Assembly (NCBI GenBank): GCA_028716385.1
Contig: JAQUPX010000005.1
Coordinates: 62,001-126,000, forward strand
DNA length: 64,000 nt
Direction: 5' to 3'
Source of the DNA: a bacterium
Lineage (GTDB): Bacteria > Hydrothermota > UBA3073 > JACQXS01 > JAQTXJ01
Made by a program: the position numbers and the translations under genes. A model generated the notes under the pieces. That model did no database searches and was not told the origin of the DNA. It saw nothing but the letters and a program-made list of their open reading frames with translations. Shown here one piece after another: positions 1 through 9,429 of this stretch (positions are counted from its first letter, which is position 1; each line of letters begins with the position of its first letter).

Positions 1-1326
1 GAATTACCTTCCACAGAATTATCCGATTCATTAAAAAAGTTGGGATTTCAATTGGGAAGACTAAAAACAGGTACTTCTGCAAGAGTGGATAGCAGAAGCA
101 TAGATTTTGACAAAACAATTGAACAATCTCCCGATAAAGGGGCTTATCGTTTTTCCCACAGAACAAAAAAAAGTAACCCAACAGCTTGTCCCTGCTATAT
201 AACGCATACAAATGAGTTAACACAGAAAATAATTCTCCAAAATCTTAAATCTTCTCCTTTATACAGTGGGATAATTAAGGGTATTGGTGCAAGATATTGT
301 CCTTCTATAGAGGATAAATCTGTCCGCTTTAAGGAAAAAACTTCTCATCAGGTATTTATAGAACCTGATGGTGTGGATACGTATGAATGTTACTTGAATG
401 GAGTATCAACTTCTTTGCCTGAAGCCGTGCAATTAGATTTTTTACATACAATTCCGGGACTTGAAAAAGTGAGAATAATAAGACCCGGTTATGCAATTGA
501 ATATGATTTTGTTCTCCCGGTGCAGGTATATCCTTCCCTTGAGACAAAAACGATAAAAAATCTATATTTTGCAGGGCAAATACTTGGGACATCCGGTTAC
601 GAAGAAGCCGCTTCACAGGGAATGATAGCAGGAATAAATGCAGCATTAAAAGTAAAAGATAAACCACAATTCATACTCCCTCGTTATGAAGCATATATTG
701 GAGTTCTGGTTGATGATTTATCTACAAAAGAGATTTTGGAACCGTATAGAATGTTTACCTCACGAGTAGAACATAGGCTTATCCTTCCCGAACACAATGC
801 AGACGAAAGACTTATGAAATATGGATTGGAGTTTGGGCTTATCTCTAAAAAAGAATATAATAAAACTCAAAAGTTAATAGATAATATCAAGCTGAAATTA
901 CGCGAACTTAAATCTACACAATTAAAACCGGAATCTATAAATCCTGTATTAAAGGAAAACAACTCTATGTTAATAACAAAATCCTCTTCTGCATTTCAAA
1001 TATTAAAAAGACCGGAAATAAAGATAGAAATGATTGAGCCGTTTATCCAAAAACTTACCGGCAATGAAAGGATAAGGCTTGAATTCCTTGTAAAATATGA
1101 GGGCTATATAAAAAGAGAATACGCGTTGGTAAAAAAATTCAATGAATCGGAATCTTACGAGATACCTCAAGGTTTTGATTTTTATAAAGTAAGAGGGCTT
1201 TCTCGAGAAGCTTGCGAGAAATTATCAAAAATCAAACCTGTAACGCTGGAACAGGCAAAACGGATTGGTGGTGTTCGGTCAGCGGATATAATTCGCTTAT
1301 TCTTTACATTAAAAAAATCTCGATAA
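1..1326 (+). CDS. mnmG: tRNA uridine-5-carboxymethylaminomethyl modification enzyme MnmG, C-terminal part
   Basis: Open from the first base of the window, so the gene starts upstream; 441 codons are visible, against about 620-630 residues for the family. With MnmE, MnmG installs the cm5U-type modification at U34 of certain tRNAs, using FAD, NADH and methylene-THF. The visible part begins just before the conserved GRLKTGT segment, contains the GYEEAASQG motif and the SRVEHRLILPEHNADERL segment, and ends with the C-terminal helical domain. The N-terminal Rossmann FAD motif lies outside the window. It is followed by yidD, a common association around the mnmE/mnmG/yidC region. The first TTG in frame (position 40) is not the start, because homologous sequence continues 5' of it. 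Confidence 0.97.
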   Translation, partial: ELPSTELSDSLKKLGFQLGRLKTGTSARVDSRSIDFDKTIEQSPDKGAYRFSHRTKKSNPTACPCYITHTNELTQKIILQNLKSSPLYSGIIKGIGARYCPSIEDKSVRFKEKTSHQVFIEPDGVDTYECYLNGVSTSLPEAVQLDFLHTIPGLEKVRIIRPGYAIEYDFVLPVQVYPSLETKTIKNLYFAGQILGTSGYEEAASQGMIAGINAALKVKDKPQFILPRYEAYIGVLVDDLSTKEILEPYRMFTSRVEHRLILPEHNADERLMKYGLEFGLISKKEYNKTQKLIDNIKLKLRELKSTQLKPESINPVLKENNSMLITKSSSAFQILKRPEIKIEMIEPFIQKLTGNERIRLEFLVKYEGYIKREYALVKKFNESESYEIPQGFDFYKVRGLSREACEKLSKIKPVTLEQAKRIGGVRSADIIRLFFTLKKSR

Positions 1327-1344
1327 TGAAAATTACTTAACTTC

Positions 1345-1360
1345 CCTGACGGCAGTCAGG
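1345..1360. other. small perfect hairpin after mnmG
   Basis: The arms CCTGAC and GTCAGG are separated by GGCA. The hairpin lies 18 bases after the mnmG stop codon and has no clear T-run, so it may be a weak terminator or processing hairpin, or a member of the dispersed GC-rich palindrome population of this genome. Confidence 0.35.
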
Positions 1361-1448
1361 TAAATCTTACGAAAACTATAAATCAGAGTTTATTACAAAA
1401 AATAAGTTGCAATTTCTTAAATACGATATATTAATTTTTACTAAATTA

Positions 1449-1658
1449 ATGCGTAAAATATTTATATTTTTTATCAAGACTTATCATACATACTTTTCAC
1501 CTTTTTTGATACACTCCTGTAAGTTTCATCCAACTTGTTCAGTTTATACGATTGAAGCTATAGAAAAATATGGAGTATTAAAGGGATTTACTTTTGGTAT
1601 CTGGAGAATCTTAAAATGTAACCCCTGGCATAGCGGAGGTTGTGACCCTGTACCTTAA
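1449..1658 (+). CDS. yidD: membrane protein insertion efficiency factor YidD
   Basis: A small membrane-associated protein that assists YidC/Sec-dependent insertion of inner-membrane proteins. The 69-residue product carries the family signature: an amphipathic or hydrophobic N-terminus, then CKFHPTCSVYTIEAIEKYG and a C-terminal CNPWHSGGCDPVP with the conserved Cys and DPVP end. A TTG at 1407 would add 14 residues (MQFLKYDILIFTKL), but family members start close to the MRKIFIFF segment, so the ATG at 1449 is preferred. Its stop is 2 nt before the next gene, suggesting co-transcription with the MBL-fold hydrolase. Confidence 0.93.
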   Translation: MRKIFIFFIKTYHTYFSPFLIHSCKFHPTCSVYTIEAIEKYGVLKGFTFGIWRILKCNPWHSGGCDPVP

Positions 1659-1660
1659 TT

Positions 1661-2413
1661 ATGGACCAAATTATATTTCTTGGAACGGCAGGAGCAAGAG
1701 TAACCGTTGCGAAACAATTAAGAGCTTCCGGAGGAATCTGGATTACTCTTGATGATACGCAGATTCTTGTTGATCCCGGACCCGGTTCACTCGTAAAATG
1801 TGTAAAAAGCAGACCTAAACTTGACCCTACAAAACTTGACGGTATAATATTATCTCATCGTCATCTTGACCATTCTGCAGATATAAATATAATGATGGAA
1901 GCAATGACGGATGGTGGTTACAATGTCCGGGGCACTGTTTTTGCCCCATTAAATGCTTTGGAAGATGACCCTGTAATATTAAGATATATCCGGGGATATG
2001 TGAAAGATATACAGGTTTTAGTTGAAAAAGGGAAATATACATTAAAAAATATTTCTATTGAGACACCGGTAAAACATCTTCACGCTGAAGATACCTTTGG
2101 TATAAATTTTATTGGGAAACAACATACAATTTCTTATGTAACGGATACAAACTATTTTGATTTATTGCCTGACTATTATAAAGGCGATGTTCTTATATTA
2201 AATGTTGCACGAAGAGATTCTTCGGTTGTATATCATTTGTGTTTAGATGATGCTATAAAAATAATAAAACAAAACAAGCCGAAACTTACCATACTTACTC
2301 ATTTTGGGATGACAATGTTAAAAGCCAAACCATGGTTACTTGCGGAACAAATTTCTAAAGACTTGGGAGTTAGGGTAGTTGCGGCAAATGATGGAATGAG
2401 GATAGACCTATGA
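1661..2413 (+). CDS. MBL-fold metal-dependent hydrolase
   Basis: 250-residue metallo-beta-lactamase-fold protein. The metal-binding HRHLDH motif is at about residues 66-71. A downstream Asp follows in VTDTNYFD near residue 160 and a late His in LTHFGM near residue 228, consistent with a two-metal hydrolase of the RNase Z-like or beta-lactamase-like COG1234/1235 group. No signal peptide is seen, so it is probably cytoplasmic. The substrate cannot be deduced. The gene starts 2 nt after yidD and overlaps the next gene by 4 nt (ATGA), so it is translationally coupled to the epimerase. It is shorter than RNase Z and lacks a recognisable exosite insertion. Confidence 0.85.
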   Translation: MDQIIFLGTAGARVTVAKQLRASGGIWITLDDTQILVDPGPGSLVKCVKSRPKLDPTKLDGIILSHRHLDHSADINIMMEAMTDGGYNVRGTVFAPLNALEDDPVILRYIRGYVKDIQVLVEKGKYTLKNISIETPVKHLHAEDTFGINFIGKQHTISYVTDTNYFDLLPDYYKGDVLILNVARRDSSVVYHLCLDDAIKIIKQNKPKLTILTHFGMTMLKAKPWLLAEQISKDLGVRVVAANDGMRIDL

Positions 2414-3351
2414 ACATAGTAATTACAGGTGGCGCAGGATTTATCGGGTCTCATTTATGTGAGTTTTTCTTAAAAAATGAGCACAGAGTGATTTGTATTG
2501 ATAATTTTCTTACGGGTAGACGCGAAAATGTTGCTACCTTTTTATCAAATCCGAATTTTAGACTTATAGAACAGGACATTTCAAAGCATTTAAGTATAAA
2601 TGAACCTGTGGACTGGATATTGCATTTTGCTTCGCCGGCATCTCCTGTTGACTATAATCGTTATCCAATACAAACATTAAAAGTGGGCGCATTGGGAACA
2701 CATAATTCCCTTGGAATTGCGAAATTAAAAAAAGCAGGTTTTTTGTTAGCTTCTACATCTGAAGTATACGGAGACCCCGAATGTAATCCTCAGCCCGAAT
2801 CTTACTGGGGAAATGTAAACCCTATAGGGCCTCGCGGAGTTTATGACGAAGCAAAAAGATATGCAGAAGCTATGGTAATGGCATATCACAGGGTGCATAA
2901 GTTAAATACCAGAATTGCCCGTATATTTAATACTTATGGGGAAAGAATGCGAATAGAAGATGGACGGGCTGTCCCCAATTTTATAAGTCAAGCGCTTAAA
3001 GGGGAAGCATTAACTGTTTACGGTAATGGTAAACAAACAAGAAGCTTTTGCTATATCAGCGACCTTATCAAGGGATTATGGAAATTAATGAATAGCCAAA
3101 TCAATGAACCCGTTAACTTAGGAAATCCAAATGAATTAAATATGACTGATATCGCAGAAATTATATTAGAACTTACAAAATCAAAAAGTTCAATTTCTTA
3201 TTGTGATTTGCCGGTAGATGATCCTAAAGTAAGACGTCCGGATATAAGCACTGCAAAAGAAAAATTGAATTGGATGCCTGAAGTGCCACTGGAACAGGGA
3301 TTAAAAAAAACTATTGAGTATTTTCAAAGAGTTCAAAACGTTACTAAATAA
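2410..3351 (+). CDS. NAD-dependent epimerase/dehydratase, UDP-glucuronate decarboxylase (UXS) type
   Basis: 313-residue extended short-chain dehydrogenase. The Rossmann motif GGAGFIGSH is at residues 7-15; the catalytic STSE lies around 115-118 and YxxxK is Y145/K149. The [10 protein letters not shown] segment and the [18 protein letters not shown] region are typical of UDP-glucuronic acid decarboxylases, which make UDP-xylose. The likely role is nucleotide-sugar supply for surface glycans, consistent with the polysaccharide genes from 7.6 to 17.6 kb. Its ATG overlaps the previous stop by 4 nt. A related activity such as UDP-glucuronate 4-epimerase is less likely given the SPASP signature. 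Confidence 0.88.
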   Translation: MNIVITGGAGFIGSHLCEFFLKNEHRVICIDNFLTGRRENVATFLSNPNFRLIEQDISKHLSINEPVDWILHFASPASPVDYNRYPIQTLKVGALGTHNSLGIAKLKKAGFLLASTSEVYGDPECNPQPESYWGNVNPIGPRGVYDEAKRYAEAMVMAYHRVHKLNTRIARIFNTYGERMRIEDGRAVPNFISQALKGEALTVYGNGKQTRSFCYISDLIKGLWKLMNSQINEPVNLGNPNELNMTDIAEIILELTKSKSSISYCDLPVDDPKVRRPDISTAKEKLNWMPEVPLEQGLKKTIEYFQRVQNVTK

Positions 3352-3430
3352 TTTAATTCCTTTTATTATCCGTTTTATCGGGAAAACTTAAAATTATAAA
3401 AAGGTAATCTTTTAATTTGTTTCGCCAAAG

Positions 3431-4633
3431 ATGTTACTAAAAAGGTTAAAAGAATTTGATTTCACTCTGTTACTGTTAAGTTTTTTAATAATTGGAAGTG
3501 GATTAATTACAGTTTACAGTGCAAATATAAATCTTTTCCCAAAGCAACTTACATGGGTAATTCTTGGACTTATTGGGTGTATGGTATTTTATCTTTTCCC
3601 GCTAAAATATTTAAATATGTTTTCGAGTATATTTTATGTTGCTTCAATTTTATTATTAATTGTTGTCCGTCTTGTAGGAAGTGGTCCGGGGGGAACTCAC
3701 AGATGGCTCAAATTAGGTTTTTTTCAGCTTCAAGGTTCTGAAGTTGCAAAACTTGGCACTATTTTTTTGATCGCAAGTTTTATGTCAAATAAAAAATTTG
3801 AGGTGAAAAAATTGCGAAACCTTATTGTCCCGATAGTTCTTTGTTTGTTGCCTTGTTTGCTTATCTTGATAGAACCGGACCTCGGCAGCTCTCTTGTTTT
3901 TATTTTTCTTGCAGGGTTTCTGCCTTTTTATAAAGGGACGCCCTGGCTGTATCTTTTTACCCTTGTATCTCCGGTTATTGCAATTATTGCAGGTGCGCAT
4001 TGGATATCTCTTGCGATATATTTAATTCTTATGTTAATAATATTATACTGGCGAAAAGTTCCCATAAACGAAATTATTACAATATTTTTGATCAACCTAA
4101 TATGCGGTAGTTTAACCCCTATTGTATGGAATCATTTTTTGAAACCGTACCAGAAAATGCGAATAGAAAGTTTTATTGTGCCTTCTAAAGACCCGCAAGG
4201 TATGGGATGGCAAATAAAACAATCTAAAATTGCCATAGGTTCAGGTGGATTGTGGGGAAAAGGATTTATGCAAGGCACACAAAAAGGATTTGATTTTTTA
4301 CCTGAAGCGCATACTGATTTTATTTTTGCTGTTGTATCGGAAGAATTTGGCTTTGTTGGATGTCTTACACTGCTTTCTTTCTTTTTTTTGCTGGTGCTGA
4401 AAAGCATTCTAATTGCAAAAGCTTCTCGTTCAAATTTTAATCGCTATCTTGCCATAGGTATAGCAGGGATTATTCTTTTTCAGGTAGTAGTAAATACAGG
4501 TATGGCAGCCGGTGTTATGCCGGTTGTAGGTGTCCCATTGCCATTTGTAAGTTATGGTGGCTCAAACATGTTAGTCTCCCTTGCGATGATCGGGTTAATG
4601 CTAAATATCTATGCTCATAGATATGAATATTAA
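3431..4633 (+). CDS. rodA: peptidoglycan glycosyltransferase RodA (SEDS family)
   Basis: 400-residue polytopic membrane protein with about ten hydrophobic segments. It polymerises lipid II into glycan strands with a partner class B PBP during cell elongation. Family landmarks are GTHRWLKLGFFQLQGSEVAK, the IEPDLGSSLVF loop, LPEAHTDFIFAVVSEEFGF and the C-terminal PLPFVSYGGSN. The direct GTHRWL-to-QGSEVAK spacing and overall length favour RodA over FtsW. No mreBCD or PBP2 gene is adjacent here. The start ATG at 3431 has no good Shine-Dalgarno sequence; the upstream 79 bases are AT-rich. Confidence 0.93.
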   Translation: MLLKRLKEFDFTLLLLSFLIIGSGLITVYSANINLFPKQLTWVILGLIGCMVFYLFPLKYLNMFSSIFYVASILLLIVVRLVGSGPGGTHRWLKLGFFQLQGSEVAKLGTIFLIASFMSNKKFEVKKLRNLIVPIVLCLLPCLLILIEPDLGSSLVFIFLAGFLPFYKGTPWLYLFTLVSPVIAIIAGAHWISLAIYLILMLIILYWRKVPINEIITIFLINLICGSLTPIVWNHFLKPYQKMRIESFIVPSKDPQGMGWQIKQSKIAIGSGGLWGKGFMQGTQKGFDFLPEAHTDFIFAVVSEEFGFVGCLTLLSFFFLLVLKSILIAKASRSNFNRYLAIGIAGIILFQVVVNTGMAAGVMPVVGVPLPFVSYGGSNMLVSLAMIGLMLNIYAHRYEY

Positions 4634-4743
4634 TAATGTTTCAATAGATAATTCATACGGTAGTCAGGTTGTATTTGCTTGTAATATTAATCCCGTAGTA
4701 ATAAAAATTACATAGTCTTTTTATACTTGACATATTTATTCTT

Positions 4744-4771
4744 TTGCTTATGTTGGAAGCTAATTTATAAT
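4744..4771 (+). promoter_or_regulatory. putative sigma70-type promoter for folD-fhs
   Basis: TTGCTT at 4744-4749 and a perfect TATAAT at 4766-4771 with a 16-nt spacer, 32 nt before the folD ATG, which has an AAAGGGGG ribosome site. An additional TTGACA at 4727-4732 has no well-spaced -10 box. No THF riboswitch-like fold was recognised in the leader. Confidence 0.5.
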
Positions 4772-4803
4772 GTAAATTAATTGGATTAAGAAAGGGGGCG
4801 TAG

Positions 4804-5694
4804 ATGTCAGCAAAAATTATAAAAGGTATTGAAGTGGCGGCTCTGGTAAGAGAGGAATTAAAAATAAGGGTTCAAAAATTAAAAGAGAAGGGTATAACCC
4901 CGGGGTTGGGTGTTGTATTGGTTGGCGAAGATCCTGCTTCTGTTTCTTATGTTACGGCAAAAGCAAAAGGTTCTGCAGAAATAGGTATTTTTGAACAGAC
5001 TATTAATTTCCCTGCAGATACTCCCGAAGAGGAAGTTCTAAAAGCAGTCGACAGACTTAATAAGGACCCGAAATTTAATGGTTTTTTAGTTCAATTGCCC
5101 TTGCCTAAACACATTAGTACCGATAAAATAATTAATTTTATTTCTCCTGAAAAAGATGCGGATGGCTTTCACCCGGTAAATGTTGGCAAATTATTAAGAG
5201 GTGAACCCTGTCCCTTGCCTTGCACACCTTATGGAGTTTTACAGTTACTGGTAAGAAGTGGATATAGTCCGGAAGGGAAACACGTAGTGGTTTGCGGTAG
5301 GAGCAATATTGTTGGAAAACCCCTTGCTGCGCTTCTTATACAAAAGAAAAAAGGCGCTAATGCCACGGTAACGGTTTGTCATACCGGAACTAAGGATTTG
5401 CCTTATTTTACAAAACAGGCAGATATTTTAGTTGCAGCTATGGGCGTTCCAAAAGCAATAACTGCTGATATGATCCGTGAAGGTTGCGTAGTTATTGATG
5501 TTGGAGTAAATAGAGTTCCGGATCCTACTGCAACAAAAGGATTCAGACTCGTTGGAGATTGTGATTTTGAGGCAATGAAGGAGAAAGCAGAAGCTATTAC
5601 ACCGGTGCCCGGTGGTGTAGGACCAATGACCGTTACTATGTTACTTATGAATACAGTAGAATCTGCTGAGAGAACAGCAGGATTACTAAAATGA
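4804..5694 (+). CDS. folD: bifunctional methylene-THF dehydrogenase / methenyl-THF cyclohydrolase FolD
   Basis: Cytosolic enzyme interconverting 5,10-methylene-THF, 5,10-methenyl-THF and 10-formyl-THF. The 296-residue length is normal. Visible signatures are SYVTAKAKG (the catalytic Tyr-x3-Lys region), VQLPLPKHI, DGFHPVNVG and the NADP-binding CGRSNIVGKPLA, with the C-terminal TPVPGGVGPMT. It lies 44 nt upstream of fhs, so the two genes give the contiguous formyl/methenyl/methylene branch of C1 metabolism, usable for purine synthesis or the methyl branch of the Wood-Ljungdahl pathway. No methylene-THF reductase is present here, so acetogenesis cannot be concluded. Confidence 0.97.
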   Translation: MSAKIIKGIEVAALVREELKIRVQKLKEKGITPGLGVVLVGEDPASVSYVTAKAKGSAEIGIFEQTINFPADTPEEEVLKAVDRLNKDPKFNGFLVQLPLPKHISTDKIINFISPEKDADGFHPVNVGKLLRGEPCPLPCTPYGVLQLLVRSGYSPEGKHVVVCGRSNIVGKPLAALLIQKKKGANATVTVCHTGTKDLPYFTKQADILVAAMGVPKAITADMIREGCVVIDVGVNRVPDPTATKGFRLVGDCDFEAMKEKAEAITPVPGGVGPMTVTMLLMNTVESAERTAGLLK

Positions 5695-5738
5695 ACATTT
5701 TATTATCCGTTTTAGGAAACATATAACTAGGAGGAAAG

Positions 5739-7478
5739 ATGGCTGTAAAAAGAAGATATCCTGTGCCAAGCGATATTGATATCGCGCAGGAAACTGAACT
5801 CTTACCAATAACAGATATTGCAAAGAAGATGGGGCTTAAAGATAATGAAATTGAACCTTATGGAAAATATATGGCGAAAATTGATTACGCCGGGGTTCTG
5901 GAAAGATTAAAAAATCGACCTAATGGAAAATTTATTACCGTAACGGCAATTACTCCTACTCCACTTGGAGAAGGAAAAACGGTTACAAGTCTTGGTATCG
6001 GACAGGCTATGGCTAAACTTGGTGTTAACGTATGCAATGCATTACGTGAACCTTCCAAGGGGCCGACTTTTGGTATTAAAGGCGGAGCTTGTGGTGGCGG
6101 ATACTCTCAAATGCTTCCTATGGAAAATATTAATCTTCATTTTACCGGGGATATTCATGCCGTTGAAACAGCTCATAACTTATGCGCTGCAGCAATAGAT
6201 ACAAGTATATTATTAAAAAATCCTCTTAATATTGACCCCTTGAGTATAACATGGCCAAGATGCGTTGACCTTAATGACAGAGCTTTAAGAGATATAATAG
6301 TTGGGATTGGTGGAAAACTTAATGGTTACCCCCGTCAAACAGGATACTCCATTACTGTAGCTACTGAAACTGCAGCTATTCATGCTCTTACCAGTGGATT
6401 GGCTGATTTAAGAAAAAGATTGGGAAGAATAGTTATTGGTTTTACTTATGATGGCAAACCGGTTACTTGCGAAGATTTAAAAGTCGCAGGAGCTATGACC
6501 GCATTGCTGGTAGATGCGATTAAACCGAATTTAGTTCAATCAACGGAAAATCATCCGGTTATTTGTAGCGGATTTCCATTTGCTAATGTAGCGCACGGGA
6601 ACAATTCCGCGCTCGCCAGTCTTGTCGGATTGAAACTTTCTGATTATGTAGTCAGTGAAAGTGGATTTGGTGCAGATTGCGGATTTGCTAAATTAATGGA
6701 TGTGAAATTACGCCAAACCCCGGGGTTAACAGTAGATTGCGCAGTTATCGTTTCATCCGTTCGTGCCCTTAAACAACATGGCGGGGCTTTCCATATGAGA
6801 CCGGGGATGTCTTATGCCAAGATTAAAGAATTTGCCGAAAAAGAAAATTTACCCGCTCTTGAAGCAGGTTGCAGATCCAACCTTGCGGCCCATATAAATA
6901 TAGTTAAATCTTACGGAGTTAATGCTGTAGTGGCTATTAACAAGTTTACTTCAGATACCGATAAAGAAGTTGAATTGATTCGTAAACTTGCCATTGAATT
7001 GGGCGCAGACGATGCAGTCCCTCATAATGCATGGGGAGAAGGTGGAGAAGGGGCTATTGATTTGGCTAAGGCAGTAATCAAAGCCGCAGACAAACCATCA
7101 AAAATTAAATTTTTATATTCGGAAGATGCTTCCATAAAGGAAAAAATAGAAGCTACTGCGAAAACACTTTATGGTGCCGAGGGTGTTGATTATGAACCGA
7201 CTGCCGAAACGAAAATTAAATTGTATACTGAACTTGGATACAATAAATTAACTCTTAATATGGCTAAAACACATCTTTCCTTAACGCATGACCCATCTAT
7301 TCTTGGTGCTCCTAAAGGCTGGCGCTTAAAAGTGCGTGATATAAAAGCTTGTGTTGGTGCCGGATTTTTATACCCACTTACGGGAAATTTCCCGACTATG
7401 CCCGGTTTATCATCTGACCCGGCATTCAAAAGAGTGGATGTTGACCTCAAAACAGGAAGAATACAGGGATTGTTTTAA
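5739..7478 (+). CDS. fhs: formate-tetrahydrofolate ligase
   Basis: ATP-dependent ligase making 10-formyl-THF from formate and THF. The 579-residue protein includes the P-loop segment TPTPLGEGKT near residue 70, the GIKGGACGGGYSQ and HFTGDIHA signature regions, and a C-terminal GLSSDPAF segment (usually GLSTDP in the family). A strong AGGAGGA ribosome site precedes the ATG. It is co-transcribed with folD and followed by a near-ideal terminator, so folD-fhs is a compact two-gene operon. The OFA-type transporter at 19.4-20.6 kb could supply formate, but that link is only inference. Confidence 0.97.
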   Translation: MAVKRRYPVPSDIDIAQETELLPITDIAKKMGLKDNEIEPYGKYMAKIDYAGVLERLKNRPNGKFITVTAITPTPLGEGKTVTSLGIGQAMAKLGVNVCNALREPSKGPTFGIKGGACGGGYSQMLPMENINLHFTGDIHAVETAHNLCAAAIDTSILLKNPLNIDPLSITWPRCVDLNDRALRDIIVGIGGKLNGYPRQTGYSITVATETAAIHALTSGLADLRKRLGRIVIGFTYDGKPVTCEDLKVAGAMTALLVDAIKPNLVQSTENHPVICSGFPFANVAHGNNSALASLVGLKLSDYVVSESGFGADCGFAKLMDVKLRQTPGLTVDCAVIVSSVRALKQHGGAFHMRPGMSYAKIKEFAEKENLPALEAGCRSNLAAHINIVKSYGVNAVVAINKFTSDTDKEVELIRKLAIELGADDAVPHNAWGEGGEGAIDLAKAVIKAADKPSKIKFLYSEDASIKEKIEATAKTLYGAEGVDYEPTAETKIKLYTELGYNKLTLNMAKTHLSLTHDPSILGAPKGWRLKVRDIKACVGAGFLYPLTGNFPTMPGLSSDPAFKRVDVDLKTGRIQGLF

Positions 7479-7502
7479 AAATAAAGTTGCTAGTTACAAT
7501 TC

Positions 7503-7534
7503 AACAAGGGGAAAAGTTCGCTTTTCCCCTTGTT
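7503..7534 (+). terminator. perfect 14-bp hairpin with UUCG tetraloop after fhs
   Basis: The arm AACAAGGGGAAAAG, loop TTCG and perfectly complementary arm CTTTTCCCCTTGTT end 56 bases after the fhs stop. The A-rich and T-rich edges allow bidirectional use, so it may also end the convergent minus-strand gene whose stop is at 7618. Confidence 0.85.
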
Positions 7535-7617
7535 ATTATACCATTGTTTACATATAGAAGATAGGTTTACTTAAATGGTAGTCTGGTGGCTATAGGGAGT
7601 ATTTAAATTATATTTTT

Positions 7618-9429
7618 CTAAAAGACACAATTTTCTAATTCTTTATCTTCCCCAAAAAAAATTTGAAGTAAAAGTTCTATTGTTGCTAAATAAAGCAATT
7701 TAGAAGAATTGTTTTGTTCCCCTGATTTGTGTAGGTACAATAAATTTTCAATATATTTTTGATTAAAAAATTCATTAAATCTTGCTTCTTTGTTAAGCAG
7801 TAATTTTTCCAGAAAAGAAGAAAAAGCCATATCTTTTCTAATCCAGTCAGAAGTAAAGATATACCCATGGTTATTTGGTAAAGATATTTTTCCCGAAGAC
7901 ATTGTATAGAGTAAATCCCTTATCTTTTGTTTCCCTATCTGATACGAGAAGCCAAGTGTCCAGAAAAATGTTGGAAAATAGGGCGGTATCATTGTTTTTT
8001 GATATGCCACTTTTGTTAAATCCGGTGCCAACTCTTTCATAAATTTTCGATAAAGACTATGGTAAAATTTGATTTCGGGCGGTATTTTTAATGCAGTGTC
8101 TACAAATGCATTATCAGATGAAGGACAAGAAATTTCTATTAGTCTGCTGCTGGAATAAGCAAATCTTGTCTGCAGAAAATAGTTGTCAACGGTATTAGTT
8201 AAATCTTTGTCATAGGATTTTTCCCATTCTTTTTTATAAGACGAAATAGTTGCTTCGTTAATTTTATTTCTATAATCAGAATTAAGCAATTCGTTTATTT
8301 CTTGTTGATTAAATAGACGAGCCCAATTAAATAATTTATCAAATAATTGCGAATGAGAGTTACATCCTTTTAGTAAACGCCAGGAAAAACTACCGCGCAA
8401 AAGGACTTCCAATGCGAATCCGCTCATATAAACGTCAGATATGTTTTTAATTTTATCATATATGGAAAAAACATAACTCATGCCAATGTTATTTCTTCCA
8501 TCAGTTAAATAAGTTTCCTTGTGGGCGTTACTTATTATGCTTTGAGGGGATATGTTTGCCGTTACAAACTCAATGTTACATTTATTTGCTATTCTTTTGG
8601 CTATAATTATTTCGTCGGATGGATCTGCTCCAAAACAAAGAGCAGAAACTTTTCCTTTATTTTCTTTGTTTATTGCTCCAACGATGCATCGCGAGTCTAA
8701 TCCTCCGCTAAGCCCAATACAGTACCTTAATTTATCTTCCAATCGTATGTTTACACCTGTCCGAAAGGTTTCTATCAATTTTTTAATATGCGTCTCTTCG
8801 GGAATACTGTAATCACATTGGTATCTAAATTCCCAATATTTTTCTAAACGAATCGTATTTTTATCGTAAGTAAGCACTGTTGCGGGTGGTAAAAGATGAA
8901 TCCCTTCAAAGATAGTTTTGTCATTAAAGAACATACCAAAAGAGAGATATTCTCCTAATGCCTCTATGTTTATCTTTCTAGTTATATCTGATTGTAAAAT
9001 TGATTTTGCTTCGGGAGAAAACATAAATTTCCCATTATGTAGAGTATAATAATAAGGGAAAAATCCATATCTATCATTTGCAAGAATTAGTTTTTTATTT
9101 TTAAAATCATAAATTGCTATGAAAAATGTTCCGTTTAATAACTTTACAAATTCAATTCCATTTTTTTCATACAATGCTAAACAATATTTAGCATCATTCT
9201 CGGTAGAAGGGTAGATTTTACCATCAAAAAATAAGATCGTATCGTTTTTTTCGTTAAATACCGGTTGCGACTGGGGATTAAATACTCCCAAATGAATCCT
9301 GCTAATACATATATTCTCTTTTTCGTATCTGTCTATTTTATACCAATTTTCATGCTTTAACAAAGCTATCATTTTGTTGAAATTTTTCTTTTCGTCTTGC
9401 TTGGAGAAAATCCCAACGATTCCCGGCAT
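7618..9429 (-). CDS. asparagine synthase-like protein lacking the glutaminase cysteine
   Basis: 603 residues with the two-domain plan of glutamine-hydrolysing asparagine synthetase: an N-terminal class II amidotransferase fold (about 1-200) and a C-terminal ATP-pyrophosphatase domain with the PP-loop GLSGGLDSRCI near residue 243. In AsnB the initiator Met is followed by Cys2, the glutaminase nucleophile (MCGI). Here the start is MPGIVG with Pro at that position, so glutamine hydrolysis should be lost unless ammonia is used. Such variants occur in amide-forming enzymes of secondary metabolism and in polysaccharide loci. The gene is divergent from the flippase/glycosyltransferase cluster. The start ATG is clear, has no good SD, and a TATAAT lies about 25 nt upstream. 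Confidence 0.85.
   Translation of the reverse strand: MPGIVGIFSKQDEKKNFNKMIALLKHENWYKIDRYEKENICISRIHLGVFNPQSQPVFNEKNDTILFFDGKIYPSTENDAKYCLALYEKNGIEFVKLLNGTFFIAIYDFKNKKLILANDRYGFFPYYYTLHNGKFMFSPEAKSILQSDITRKINIEALGEYLSFGMFFNDKTIFEGIHLLPPATVLTYDKNTIRLEKYWEFRYQCDYSIPEETHIKKLIETFRTGVNIRLEDKLRYCIGLSGGLDSRCIVGAINKENKGKVSALCFGADPSDEIIIAKRIANKCNIEFVTANISPQSIISNAHKETYLTDGRNNIGMSYVFSIYDKIKNISDVYMSGFALEVLLRGSFSWRLLKGCNSHSQLFDKLFNWARLFNQQEINELLNSDYRNKINEATISSYKKEWEKSYDKDLTNTVDNYFLQTRFAYSSSRLIEISCPSSDNAFVDTALKIPPEIKFYHSLYRKFMKELAPDLTKVAYQKTMIPPYFPTFFWTLGFSYQIGKQKIRDLLYTMSSGKISLPNNHGYIFTSDWIRKDMAFSSFLEKLLLNKEARFNEFFNQKYIENLLYLHKSGEQNNSSKLLYLATIELLLQIFFGEDKELENCVF

Noticed and set aside
4634-4803. Possible THF riboswitch before folD
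   Set aside because: A promoter was found 32-60 nt upstream of folD, but the short leader shows no recognisable conserved THF-riboswitch sequence or pairing.
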